From: Patiria pectinifera
Taxonomy: Eukaryota > Echinodermata > Asteroidea > Valvatida > Asterinidae
DNA length: 64,000 nucleotides
NCBI GenBank assembly: GCA_029964075.1
Contig: CM057135.1
Span: 33,465,181-33,529,180, forward strand
Reading direction: 5' to 3'
The notes beneath the pieces were generated by a model. The model worked only from the letters and a program-made list of their open reading frames with translations, was not told the DNA's origin and searched no databases. Of the stretch, positions 50,101 through 61,033 are shown in pieces (positions within the stretch are counted from its first letter, which is position 1; each line of letters begins with the position of its first letter). The translations under genes and the position numbers were made by a program.

Positions 50101-51991
50101 GTCTCAAAACATTTTATTGCAGAGTATTACATTTTCTTTTTCAGATTTGTGGCTCTGGAGGATTTTTTTTAAAAGGGAAATAAAGTCCGGAATTATAAAA
50201 TGGTCTGAATCTCATCTTGTGAAAAAGAGGTTACAACGATAATATTGGCATGGAGCCAGGCTAAAATTTGTCACCAGGATATGTTTAAGTAAAAAAACAC
50301 AGTAACTGCGCATGTTCAGTGCATATCCGGCAAACTAACGTTTGCTGTCTCCGGCAAAATATCCACTGCCATGAAAGAAAGAAAAATCAGCGTCAGGTTG
50401 CAATATTCTTTCCGAATCTAGCAGAATTCTGCCTTTACTTTACGATCACCCTGCTCGGAAAAAAAGTACTCGCCTACAAGTACAACAGTAAAAACTGTCA
50501 ATGTCACTGTCAGTGTCATTGTCGAGCGCAATTTGAGTCCCCCACGCAAGTTTAAACTTGCGCGCGCAAGTTGAAACTTGTGCGAGGGACTCCTGAAGCA
50601 CGCAAATTACACCGCGCCATTTTAATTTGCGTGCGCAAGTTTAAACTTGCGCAAAGGCGATCGCAACGTTCTTTTGCGGGCGGGATTTTCATTGATGAAA
50701 TTTTTTTTTCAAAACACGAGTACATGGAGAAATAGTGGAATAAATGAATGAATAAAAAAATTAATAAAAAGGGGAATTCAATTAGCGTCAATGAAAAGAA
50801 ACATTGAGATTTAGCAGTGCTTATCAGAGAAGTTGTTTAAGGGTACGTGGGGGCGGCCGGCCAGGGAGGTGACCGGGCAAGCAATCAACTTAAGCACACT
50901 AGCGGCGATTGCTTGGAAAGTGTACTGATGTTGTTCAAAAATGGAGACCAGCTTCAAGTTTTTTGCTTTGTAAACCTAATTGGCATTTTATTTATATTCT
51001 TGAATGTAAATAAATCATAATTTCCTAGGTGTAAAACCCGCTGTTTACGTAAAAAGAATGATTATGATCCCTTCAATTGTTCAAGTTTTGACATTATACT
51101 AATCATTTACATTATTTTTAAAATGCTTATGTATTCTACAATTAAAAAAGTATTACTCTTAAAAAAATACTAATTAATTTAACAATTAATAAATTGTTCG
51201 GTACAATAATTCATATTGTTTTTAGAAATACTTGCATAACATTTCGAGCGCTGTGTACACTTCAAAAATGCATAATTTGAAGAAAAAAATTAATGAATGC
51301 ATTACTAATTTAATTAATTAATTAAATGTATTACTTTAACAAATATTTTTTTATTGCAGGCTCAATAATTCATATTAAAAAATGTTTACAACTTAAAAAC
51401 GCTATGCATATAAAATGGTAATTATTTTAAAAAGTAAATACATTTGCAAATGATTTAATTAATGAATTTAATCAAATGTTTCAAAAAAAGGCATGAAGGC
51501 ATTGTCTCCCGAAGCTCAGTGATGTTATTAAATCGGAGAAAAAAATCTGCTTTAAAAAATAATGTTACATATCTGCATGAGTATACTTGGCCGGGAAAAT
51601 CTAGGCAGTGCGCAAGTTTAAACTTGCGTGCGCAATTTGTAGCAAGGAAATGAATGCGCGCGCAAGTTTAAACTCGCGCGCACGCAGGTTTAAACTTGCG
51701 CGCGCAAGTTTAAACTTGCGCGGGGGACTCACTTTGCGCTCGACATCATGACTGAGTGTCACTGCCCTTGCATTGCCTTGCTTTACTTACCATTATTTCA
51801 GGATAGGAAACCATGACTCTCAGGTCGAAATAGACAGGCGACTGAATGCCACTTTTCAGCGTGAAGGAGCCAAATTTGACAGCCTCCACATCGTACAGTT
51901 TCAGAATTAAATCGTCCAACCTTGCTCCATCCATACTGACTTGATTATCGATTTCTCTAGACAAGGGGCCACCCACAAGAACAACCAACAT
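44159..51991 (-). CDS. UMPS: Uridine 5'-monophosphate synthase (OPRT-OMPDC fusion)
   Basis: Eleven exons join in frame: 51791-51991, 48726-48824, 48446-48607, 47750-47853, 47360-47522, 47116-47244, 46636-46769, 46279-46493, 45595-45693, 44918-45030, 44159-44233. The product is 497 residues (human 480). Residues about 20-220 are orotate phosphoribosyltransferase ([37 protein letters not shown] loop [19 protein letters not shown]). Residues about 250-490 are OMP decarboxylase, with the catalytic signature [43 protein letters not shown] and [12 protein letters not shown]. The enzyme performs the last two steps of UMP synthesis in the cytosol. No key residue is missing. The linker is slightly long and Lys/Pro-rich. 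The exon 8 donor (GTACGA) is weak. Introns carry several mobile elements. Head to head with BBS7. Confidence 0.95.
44256..44648 (+). repeat. About 390-bp interspersed repeat, copy 1
   Basis: It begins GTTACACTGACCTTTTGTGT and contains CCCTGACCCTACTGCAGAC, CATTCACGGATGTGTAAC, ATGGTCGGCCGACCATTG and TACAGCACACCAGGTGCTG. The same blocks in the same order and orientation occur at 61034-61442. It lies in the last UMPS intron. An internal pair, TCCCTGACCC...GGTCAGGGAACC, forms a hairpin. The class is unknown. Confidence 0.7.
45064..45297 (+). mobile_element. TTAA-type MITE (piggyBac-like), truncated copy 2
   Basis: TTAA at 45060-45063 is followed by CCCTCCTGCTGTCTGAACAG and a body matching 5139-5493, but the right part and the AGGAGGG end are missing after about 45297. 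It lies in the UMPS intron between 45030 and 45595. Confidence 0.7.
46975..47065 (+). repeat. SINE-like fragment
   Basis: The string GGATTGCCCAAGGACACG, followed by a degenerate B-box-like GAATTCAAACTCCTAACCCT, resembles the 3' part of widespread tRNA-derived SINEs. No target duplication or full head was found. It lies in a UMPS intron. Confidence 0.35.
47973..48299 (-). mobile_element. TTAA-type MITE (piggyBac-like), copy 3
   Basis: An inverted copy of 5139-5493, 327 bp long, runs from CCCTCCTATGCAAACATA to GCAGGAGGG, flanked by TTAT (left) and TTAA (right). It lies in the UMPS intron between 47853 and 48446. Confidence 0.75.
49350..49554 (+). mobile_element. Merlin-like MITE, copy B
   Basis: A 205-bp copy begins GGAAACAATGTTGCAACCTG and ends CAGGTTGCAACATTCTTTTCC, matching 19798-20003 throughout. 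The flanking 8-mers (TTAAGTTA and CTAAATTC) are only weakly similar. It lies in UMPS intron 1. Confidence 0.7.
49814..50370 (+). mobile_element. Nested DNA element with 9-bp target duplication
   Basis: Left GATAGTGGATATTTTGCCGG and right CCGGCAAAATATCCACTGCC are inverted repeats. The identical 9-mer ATGAAAGAA occurs at 49805-49813 and 50371-50379. A second inner pair, GGCAAACTAACGTTTACT and GGCAAACTAACGTTTGCT, lies near the ends in the same orientation. A 9-bp duplication suggests a Mutator-like element. A tRNA-like stretch lies inside at 49963-50034. Confidence 0.75.
49963..50034 (+). repeat. tRNA-like sequence inside nested element
   Basis: A-box-like TTGGTGTAGTGGTTAAGC and B-box-like GAGTTCGAATCC are correctly spaced, and GCCGCCACA followed shortly by a T run (pol III stop) comes after. 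The acceptor and T stems do not pair well, so it is a SINE head or tRNA relic, not a clear tRNA gene. Confidence 0.4.
50520..51745. mobile_element. 1.2-kb DNA element with palindromic sub-terminal repeats
   Basis: TGTCGAGCGCAA at 50520 and its complement ending at 51745 open inverted ends about 60 bp long, flanked by the 4-bp direct repeat TCAT (50516-50519 and 51746-51749). Each end carries several copies of the palindrome GCAAGTTTAAACTTGC or close variants (near 50542, 50560, 50635, 51604, 51660, 51684, 51702). The core, about 50690-51590, is very AT-rich with no credible ORF. It lies in UMPS intron 1 and ends 45 bp from the exon 1 donor. The superfamily is uncertain; TG...CA ends with a 4-bp duplication could be Ginger-like. 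Confidence 0.8.
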
Positions 51992-52743
51992 GTGTGCAAG
52001 CTTTTGTATTCAAGGCGCGCCGGCGCGAATCTCTGACGCTTGGTGGCGCTATCACACATTCCACAGGAAATTTTCTGTCAAGCAGATCGCGAAAAGCGTC
52101 CGTAACAACCGAGTAAAAGGGAGGTAATTATATCAATTGTTGCTGAAATATAGTGCACCTGAATAAACGATAATGAAATATTGCTAGTATATTGATTGAT
52201 GATGAGAAACAGGTGTTTTCGGGGCTTTTAGTTTTCCTTCATCATGAAATGCCACTGCATCTATTTCGTGAAAATTACAATTATTTTGAGGCATTTTGAG
52301 ATCATATTTAGTCGGGACAGAATTTTGCTTTAAAGGTTTTTAGATGAGAATAGTCATGACACTAGGCATTAAAAGCCCGGGGAAATGTAGTATCCTGATA
52401 CCACTTTGGTGAGTTTTATCTCATGTAGCCTACAATTTGTTAGAAAGTCTATGCCAGGACTCAATTCCTTAAAAAATGAATTTGAACAGTTACAGTGTTT
52501 TGGTTATGGTCCAAAATTCATGTAGGCCTATTTGTGATAACGGACTGTCTATGAGAATACATACCCTTTTAGTTTTACCTGAACCTTGTTGAAACAAACT
52601 TTTGATTACATTAATTATTTGCTCCAATTTTACAGGTGGTTGTTTTGCTTTTTCAAAGCAAACTAAACTCCTTGGCATGCTTGGGAAGTAGACTGTGGTC
52701 TCTTAGTCTTATGCTGTAGTCTGCTGGATAACGTGCTGCCAAA
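51992..52743. promoter_or_regulatory. Divergent promoter region UMPS / BBS7
   Basis: The start codons lie 752 bp apart pointing outward, so both 5' UTRs and promoters fall here. A GC-rich patch at about 52012-52050 (GGCGCGCCGGCGCG) next to the UMPS start is a candidate core promoter. No TATA box is placed convincingly. Confidence 0.45.
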
Positions 52744-55700
52744 ATGATGGAATTAAATCTACACCGGGCTGACTATATCCAGGTTGGTACAGAAATCAAG
52801 ATTGTTCATTTCAAACAGTGAAACAGTCACATACTCCATCCATGTGTGCACAAATAGTATATTACATATCAATCAAACTATAAAAAAAAATAATGAAGGC
52901 CTCTGAATTAAACAATATGAATGAAACAATAAGCTCCATAAGGACCTTTATGGTATGAATCGAGTATGGAGAGCTGGTCTCATCGACGACATCAAGATAC
53001 GTCTGTTTGTGGCTACAGTTGAGTCTGTACTTCTGTATGGAGCTGAGACGTAGACAATGACAGCCAAGCATGAGAGAGCGCTAGACGGCGTCTACACGCG
53101 AATTCTACAGATGGCTCCAAACGGCAGTTGGAAAGACCATGTGCCAACATCAAGCTCTACGACGCCTTGCTCAGAGTTTCTGCTAAGGTCAGGGAGCTGA
53201 GGATGAGGCTGGCAGGCCACTGTGTCCATCATCCAGAGCTAGCTGCAAGCCCGCTAGTACTGTGGGAACCTGTCGATGGAGCTAGGAGCAGGGTCAGGAG
53301 GAGACTAACTTTTGTCGACCAGTTGAAGAGGGACACAGCACAACAAGACACCACTGAGCTGAGGAGGCTGATGCTGGACCAGGATACATGGAATGCAACC
53401 ATTAGAGTCTCTCGAGAAGGCGTCGGTTGAAGACAACCTCTCGTATGATGATGATGATGATGATAATGTACATTATATTATAATGTACGCAGTTTTGCAG
53501 CAGCTAATTTGTGTTCATATCTCATTTTGCCAGGTTGGGGTCACCTCCCCTCGCAGCATGCGGCTGCTGCCGGAGAAGAAAGCCAAGGCAGCCCAGCGTG
53601 TAGCCGTAGCCGATCAGACCGGTGTCCTGCAGTGCTTTAACATGAAGAAACGGGAACCAGTGGTAAGTCCAAAAGCAAAAAAAGCCTCAGCCATGTCTGA
53701 AATGGATATGGCTTTCAATAACACAGATGGGTATGGAAGTGGCTTAAAACTTGAACCTTTCATATAGAAGCCATCTTTTGTCATCTTCTTTATTCCTCAC
53801 CAGAGTGCGTTCAAGACTCTCCCTGGCCCCAAGATCAACCGGTTGGAGCTGGGCGGGGCCCTGGGCATGATCCCGGACAAGATCTTCATCACCTCCGGGT
53901 CAGAGGTCAAAGGCTTCACCAAGAAAGGCAAACAGTTCCTTGGCTTCGACACCAACCTGACCGAGAGCATCAAGACAATGTAAGATGGAAATTTGGCCGG
54001 GCTTTTTTGATGTTATATCCGACACCCTATATTTTTAATTTTTGACAGTTTTGAGCACCATTTTCTATTTTATTATTAGCACGTGAAAGTTACGGTTGAG
54101 TAAAAGTGTGCACCTTATTTTTGTTTAAAACAAAAAGAAGGTGCCAACAAAAATAAGGTGTTTTTTTCACCCTGTCTAAAATAACCTATAATTTATCTAT
54201 AACTGAAAGAAACCTTCTCAAACAGTCTCTTGTTGCACTTTCCAATGATATTTAATTTTTTAATTTTGTGATCTCACTCCCTATACATTTTCAGTATCTT
54301 TTTTTTGTGTCGCCTAAACAAAGTTTTGGGGGACACTTACCACGATACAGGTCCTAAATTTTGTATGACTATATCCCCGTATGTATGTAAACGTTTAAGT
54401 TAAGTTTTTGAAAAAAAGGTACAACTTCTACATGCGTTTATGGATTTTGATGAGACGTGGATGCAGCGACCCTTGGTTGGGAATATGTAATTCTTCATCG
54501 GATTACTGAGGTGAAATGTCATGTAGGGGTCGTTAGAGGTCATTATTTAAAAATGCACAAAATTTGACTTGAGGGATCGACTGCAACAAAAAGGCGACAT
54601 GTGCAATCTGTGGATCACCTTTGTCTTTTGTACGTTATTTTTGATTTGGTTCTTTACCTTGATTGCAGGTGGGTGAGTGGCAGCCATCTCTTCCTGGGGG
54701 GCAACTACATCTTCAACCATTACGTGGACTGCAAGGACGAGAACTACTACCTCTGCAGCGACCGCATCAACGACATCGTCTGCCTGCCGCTGGGCAGGGT
54801 CAAAGAGGTCACGCCCGTCCTGGCCTGCCAGGACCGGGTCCTGAGGGTGCTGGACGCATCCAACCTGCTGTATGAAGTGGAGGTGGCCGGCCCCCCGCAG
54901 ACAATGTGCCTGTTTGCTGATGAAGGGGGTAGGTACCATTTTTCCATAAGGGGTTTTCATTTATCTGAACTTTAGATCTGTGTATTAGACACATTTTTCC
55001 TTTTCATATTTAAGTGCGATAACTTTGAAGACATTATGAAGCCACTGTATTATTTTGCTACTTTTTGGGGGCAGAATTTTTCTACAAAAAGTGATAATTC
55101 TTTTTGTGCTTGTCATATAGGCGAAGATGGTGAGGAAGTTCTGTATGGCACATCAGATGGCAAGATAGGATTGGTTCAGCTTGGCAGGTAAGAAGGCTGT
55201 CAAAAACAGCAAATGCTTGTGTTCATAGGCAGGATAATTTGCAGCAATCGTTATCCTCCTTTCAGAGGAGTACTGAAATCTAGGGTACTAAATTTTCTGT
55301 TGGGAAATTTGCTGACTTCAATGTACAAAAAGCTGAGAAGTTTCAAGGAATATTGTTGTTAGTAGTCAATTCAAGAAAAGTTGTTCTTTGAGACTATTTT
55401 GTTATAACATATCTTCTTGTTCGTTATACAGAACTGCCCCAAATCACAAGTGGGAGATTCCGAATGAGAAGCGCAGTGGGGGCGTCCTGTGCCTGGACAA
55501 CTATGACATCACGGCGGACGGAATTGCCGATTTGTTGGTGGGGAGGGACGATGGTCTGGTTGAGGTGTACGGTTACGACGAATCCGATGAACCTGTCCTG
55601 AGATTTAGTCAAGTACTTGCCTTGAAATGTTTACATTGTATAATAGACCTATGTAAGACTTTGGATTCTCCATGACAATTGTGTAACAGAATTGCATTGT

Positions 55701-58700
55701 TGTGAGCCCATCTCAATTCCATCACAGTTCCGGTCACTACTAAATCAAAAGTCAATTTACAAGTAGGGTCACAAGTGAAAAGGAAGAACAATACCAGAAG
55801 ATTTAATAAGATGGAATTTGCACCCACAACTTACCTATTTTCAAAAAATTTTCTTCTTTTTGGCAGACGCTTAGTGAAAGCATCAGTTCCATCCAGGGAG
55901 GTACGGTGGCCACCCCAGGCTATGATGAGGTGGTGGCGTGCACATATGCAGGTCAGTTATCAACCGTCATCTCCCAAATATTTGCCAGTCTCTTAAGGAT
56001 CTTGAAATTAAACTCAAAGTTTGTTTTTAAGGTAGATGGACTAATAGATACACTGATGTGATGGAAAATTTTGGCAGTTTCTTCCCATTATTACCTCCGC
56101 CAAGGAGGTTATGTTTTCGTCGGCGTTTGTTGGTTGGTTGGTTGTTTGGTTTGTCTGTTAACATGATACAGTGAAATCATGATAAGTCAAACCTCAAGGG
56201 AACAGGTTCAAAATTTGCCTTAAGCAGAGTTTTGAGTTAAGCAGGGTTGTATATCATTGTTATACTACTGAAGGGAATGGATTCTTTGCTTGACTTAACA
56301 GTTGTTTTGAGTTATCAGAATTTGACTTATCGAGATTTCACTGTAACTCAAAAAGTTCTGGAGGGATTTGCATGAACATATTTTTAGGGATGGTCCTTCG
56401 TACAAGTACAAATCGATTAGATTAGGATTTTTTAAAAGGATTCTTCACCACTTGCTTCATTTTGATCACAGGTTGGATCCAGGGTCTGAGCACAGAACCG
56501 CCCCTGAAGGAGGCGGGGCCCGGAGACAAGGTCAAGGTCAGCCAGGATACGCAGAATAAGATCTCCAGCCTCAAGTAAGTCTGGCCAGAAATCTGTTGAG
56601 ATTCTTGTTAATGGACTACTTTATACCTACATGAAAGTGAACGTGAATTCAAGTATTGTTATGTCATAGCAAGTAATTGCACAGTGTATTTGCAAAAAAA
56701 ATTCAACATTTCGATAGCGACAAATTTGCTGTGAATGTTTTGCAACGAGCAGTTAAACAGATGCCTGGCCACTATGTCAGGCATCCATGTAAAGATACTA
56801 AAAATTTGTACGCATTCAGATGAAAAAATCATCCTTGTGCACCTCAAGCCACACGTGTGCAAGTCAGTTTACGCTCATGGAATTCTCATAAGTAACGACT
56901 CTACCTCATACATATTCAGGATCGAGAGCCCAATTCTCACTTGTCCATTCTGTCAATGAATGGTGAATGGACTTGATGATCTCTGGCCACAGTAAGCCTA
57001 AGTCCATCTGGTTTTGGTTTTCTCCCATTCTCTAGAGCTGAGCTGGAGGGTCTCCAACGCCGTGTGATCCAGGAGCGTGAGAAGTACCACTACTCGGCCA
57101 TGAACACCAAAGCCATCTCGGCCGTGCCGTACTTCAACATCAACGACCGCTTCTCGCTGAACCGCGACGACGCCAGCTACACGCTCAGCATTGAGGTGCA
57201 GGTGGCCATAGACAACGTGCTGCTGCAGAGCGACGTGCCCATTGACCTGCTGGACGTGGACAAGAACTCGGCGGTGGTTAGCTACAGTGCTTGCGATACC
57301 GAGGTAGGTAGATCGATGCACAGATGTATTGAACGGTTGTTTGTCAAAGTTGCAATCGAGTAAATCACATGAAAAACAGATCTAAGGTCGCAAGTAACGG
57401 GAATAAACAACAAGAAAGGAATTGTCACGGTTTACTTTAGTAGCTTGCCGCTTGACTTGAAACTCGATGACTTGTGAAATCATCAGAGATTTGTTTTGAG
57501 AGACTTTATAAAAATGATAAAAATCTGTACCAGCTGACAATGTAAATTTTTACCTAGATAATTGTATCATATATTGTATGATATTTTAGTGCCACCTAAC
57601 TGTGCCAAAAATCTTGCACGGCACTGTTTAGATTTGTATAATTTTGGCCTACTCCAGTTCACTTTGACCATTTTCCCGCAATTTAGAATGGCAACTTTCT
57701 GTTGGCCACGTATCGCTGCCAAGCCAACACCACCCGCCTGGAGCTCAAGGTGCGGTCCATCGAGGGCCAGTACGGGACCCTCCAGGCCTACATCACCCCA
57801 CGACTGCAGCCCAAGACATGCCAAGTCAGACAGTACAAGATCAAACCGCTGTCCTTACACCAGAGAACACACGTACTGGATGACACAAGGTGAGTGAGAA
57901 GTCTTACAGCACGTACCAAAATACCCGCAACAGTTTTTTGCAAGGCCTTTATTTGAAGACAAATCATTTTAAAACTCTTTTAAATATCAAACCAATACTG
58001 GCCAGGAATAAAGTTCAGATTCCAAGCTTTGAAATGGTATAAAAATAATGGTGGTACGTGTTTCCGCGCTGACGATAGAGCCTTGCAAAAAAAAGTTGCA
58101 GTTATTTTGGGACGCGTTGTAGTTATGTTATAGCTGAATTCAACACATCTTAATAGTGGTTACTAAATACGAATTCAGCAACTGTATGTGCTGAAGAGCC
58201 CAGCGTTTTAAATCATAATCTTTCCAATGAAAAGTTTTAAGTGAAGTTATTGTCTTTTTTTTTGGCACAGGCCCATGAACACCCTGAAGTTGAGCGGTCA
58301 GTTCAGCCTGGCAGAGATCCACTCCTGGGTCTGTTTTTGCCTGCCAGAGATCCCTGAACGCACCCCGCCGGGAGACTCCATCAACTTTCACTTCCTGTCC
58401 ACGTTTCTGGACACTCAGCTGGACTGCCTGTACAGGTGAGTGGCGGTCCCTTTACTTGACCTTTGAACTCTGAGGTGACCTGTTTAACCCTGAGTGCAGT
58501 GTATCCGTCATTTTAAAGGGGCATTACACATCCGAGTGAGCGATGGGCTACTATGCATTTTTGTGTTATTCTTGCGAGAACGAATTTCGGGGGTCAATAT
58601 TTTGACTCTGTTGGGTGCTAGTTGTGAATCCTGCCGCACGTGTTCCACCAGTGCATCTTATTCTGCGGACGTGCGAGAAACGACATTTGTGTATTGGTGC

Positions 58701-60699
58701 TGTGTGTATTATGTGTCACACACACAACGTGTACGGTACATTGAATTGACTCTGCTGAAAATATGTATGCGTATGCCACAAAATGTCCCCCGCGTCTCAG
58801 AAACGGTAAGACATAGGTTAGTTTCCTTTCAACCAGACCTTTGAAACATATAAGTAAACAATCCAAAACATAAGGCATACAATTTTTGGCGATTTCAGGC
58901 CGTAATGTCACTTTAAAGAACATGTACAAAAACAAAGTATGCAATTTTTTTTCCCTCCAGGAAAGGGGAGGGCATCTTCCGCTCGGACAACATCTCCACC
59001 GTCTCCATCCTGAAAGACGTCTTGACCAAAGAGGCCACCAAACGCAAGATCAATCTGAACATCAGCTATGAGCTCCAGGATGATTCTATCCCCGATACGC
59101 TGAGGCGGCTCCACCCCAAGCTAGAGTATCAGCTCTTGCTTGCTAAGAAGGTCCAACTCATAGATGCACTGAAGGTAGATTTAACAAAAATCAGTTGTGC
59201 CAATGTGCAGGGCATTATTTACCCCTAACTTAATAGGCGTTGTTTCTTTGGAGACTTCCTGAATATTAAAAAAAAATCTCAGCAATGTGCAGTAACAACA
59301 CCATAAAAACTTATTCATAAATACCTAAGACAGTTTACCCATTCCTATTGGTTGAGAGCCCGTCACGTGGGTGGTTTTAAACGGTTGATAAAACACCAAC
59401 TGCTTTTAATCACTTCTTTCAGGTGTCACATGAAATTTGGACTCCTATGAAATCTGGTCCCTTTTACTGTTTTATTGGTTGAACCCTCACACGTGACCAG
59501 TCTCCATATAAGGAGATTTTTAGTACTACTCGCGCGAGGCACATACATGTACCATAAACATAGCTAGAGGGGTGTTTCACATAACATGAAGTAAAATTGT
59601 TGAACAAAATCGTTGGAAATGTAAAATTTTTGACTTGTTTTGACTTTTTGACTGAAAGGTATTTGTGAATGGGAATAAATATGTGCTTGGCCAGTATTAA
59701 ACAATTATGTTCAAAACCAGCCCTGAGCCGTACTTGTTTAAACCAGGCCAAGCACATATTTATTCCCTTATTAAAAGTTGCAATACGTATACCTTGAACT
59801 AGCTCAATTAAACTATTTGACACTAGGTGCAAACTGTTTGACACGAGACAATGGTTTGTTTTCTCCACACAGGAGTTACAGATCCATGAGGGTGATCTAG
59901 AATTCATGTCCCCCGAGTATCGGCAGATACTGAGCGATGCGGGCACACTACAGGCTGAGTACAAGAAACAACCGTGCCACCTAGAAAGATTGTATGGTAA
60001 GGAATACATGTATAAAGTTATCCTTGGCCAACTTTGGTTGGAGGTGAGTTGAACTTTGGTAGTACGGAAAGTGCTTGCCTCTGACCACTGTGGCCCGGGT
60101 TGGATTCACGGTTCGGACCATATGTGAGTGGAGTTGGTCGTCGATTCTCTCCTGTGCCATGAGTATTTTTTCTCCGGCCCCTTCGGTTTTCCTCCCTCCG
60201 CAAAAAAACCCAACACTTTCCATCTGAGGCTGTGCTCCGTGATCAGACATGGGTCGTATGGCAGCTGCCTGTAGTGCATCTAATTTGCATGCCTTCGGCT
60301 CGGCCACGTTGTAGCCGCGTCCTTCCCAATTCAGCTTCTCCAGTCAGCTGTGAGTAAGGACGTTTAGCCCCCCCCCCTTCCCTCATATTGGACCTCAAAA
60401 TTCTGGACTGTTCATGGGGTATGATTTGCACGTTCATTAGTTGAAAGAGAAAACAGAGAGAAAATATCTTTTACGGAAACTCTACTGCAGCAAACAACTG
60501 CCAACAAATTTGTTGAAGTAATTATTTGTATTTTCTCCTTTTTTGGGGTTTTTCTCCAGGAATGATCACAGATCTTTTCATCGACAAGTTCAAGTTCAAG
60601 GGATCCAACGTCAAGACCAAAGTGCCCCAGCTCCTAGAGGTCCTGGATAACTATGAGCTGCAGAACCTCATCGACTTCTTCAACTCGGCTGGATCTTAG
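52744..60699 (+). CDS. BBS7: BBSome subunit BBS7
   Basis: Fourteen exons join in frame: 52744-52782, 53534-53662, 53804-53979, 54669-54928, 55121-55187, 55432-55612, 55867-55951, 56472-56574, 57036-57303, 57687-57889, 58271-58435, 58961-59174, 59873-59996, 60560-60699. The product is 717 residues (human 715). Residues 1-330 form the beta-propeller ([66 protein letters not shown]). Residues about 340-370 are a coiled coil ([20 protein letters not shown]). The rest holds the appendage-like and C-terminal regions ([78 protein letters not shown]). BBS7 joins BBS2 and BBS9 in the BBSome, which moves membrane proteins in and out of cilia. Two ATGs stand in tandem at 52744 and 52747; the second may equally start translation. 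No damage was seen. Confidence 0.96.
52945..53452 (+). pseudogene. Non-LTR retrotransposon fragment (RT C-terminal region)
   Basis: Conceptual reading gives [11 protein letters not shown], then an in-frame TAG where a Trp is usual, then [20 protein letters not shown]. After a frame change come [20 protein letters not shown] and [10 protein letters not shown]. This is the C-terminal tail of LINE reverse transcriptases of the RTE or a similar clade. The piece ends in a short GAT-repeat tail, as RTE elements often do. It is 5'-truncated and disabled, in BBS7 intron 1. Confidence 0.7.
56169..56343. mobile_element. pogo-like MITE in BBS7 intron
   Basis: CAGTGAAATCATGATAAGTC at the left and the complement of GACTTATCGAGATTTCACTG at the right bound 175 bp, with TA at 56167-56168 and 56344-56345. 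It is non-coding and lies between exons 55867-55951 and 56472-56574. Confidence 0.75.
58513..58916 (+). mobile_element. MITE with TTAAAGGGGCATTAC ends, copy 2
   Basis: TTAAAGGGGCATTAC at the left is mirrored by GTAATGTCACTTTAA at the right over about 404 bp. It shares ordered internal blocks with 13374-13796, such as TTTCCTTTCAACCAGACCTT. It sits in the BBS7 intron and ends about 45 bp before exon 58961-59174. Confidence 0.65.
59671..59767. other. Perfect 22-bp inverted repeat hairpin
   Basis: GGGAATAAATATGTGCTTGG followed by CC at 59671-59692 is repeated inverted without mismatch at 59746-59767, with a 53-nt loop. It is in the BBS7 intron before exon 59873-59996. It may be the pair of ends of a very small mobile element. 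Confidence 0.6.
60040..60345 (+). repeat. tRNA-derived SINE
   Basis: The head contains GTAGTACGGAAAGTGCTTGC and a B-box-like GGGTTGGATTCACGG. The body contains TTTTTCTCCGGCCCCTTCGG and TTTTCCTCCC, a C/T-rich domain similar to the body of the SINE at 24897-25152. It lies in the last BBS7 intron. Ends are approximate. Confidence 0.5.
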
Positions 60700-61033
60700 A
60701 AACAAAACAAGTCTGGAATCTATCTGCCTCTCCCAAAAGCAAACTTACCTACAGCTAGTTTTGTCGGACCTGAAGGACCAGTCCACTAGCCTCTGGCTGA
60801 CTGAGTCACTGACTGACTGACTGACTCATTTTCTCTCATAAATAATGTCCTACACTGAAACTTTCAGGTCCAGCTCGACTGGGAAAACCTGGTTTTGCTG
60901 TTTGGATTTTGAGACCGCGACTGTAACTTTCCAACATCCAAGCTCAGCTTAAAGGAATATACAACGTTTGCTTTAATTTGCTGTAATTTTCAGAAATGGA
61001 TGGTTTGGGGGGTTAGTATTTTATAACAAATAT

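Larger units (their letters stand above)
49635..50413 (+). mobile_element. Merlin-like MITE, copy C, split by a nested element
   Basis: The left part 49635-49813 matches the MITE family up to its ATATATGAAAGAA block. The family resumes at 50371 and ends CAGGTTGCAATATTCTTTCC at 50413. The 557-bp interruption is the separate element at 49814-50370. Confidence 0.75.

Noticed and set aside
53128..53430. 100-residue plus-strand frame as a gene
   Set aside because: It is the tail of a truncated LINE reverse transcriptase with a stop just upstream, inside BBS7 intron 1.
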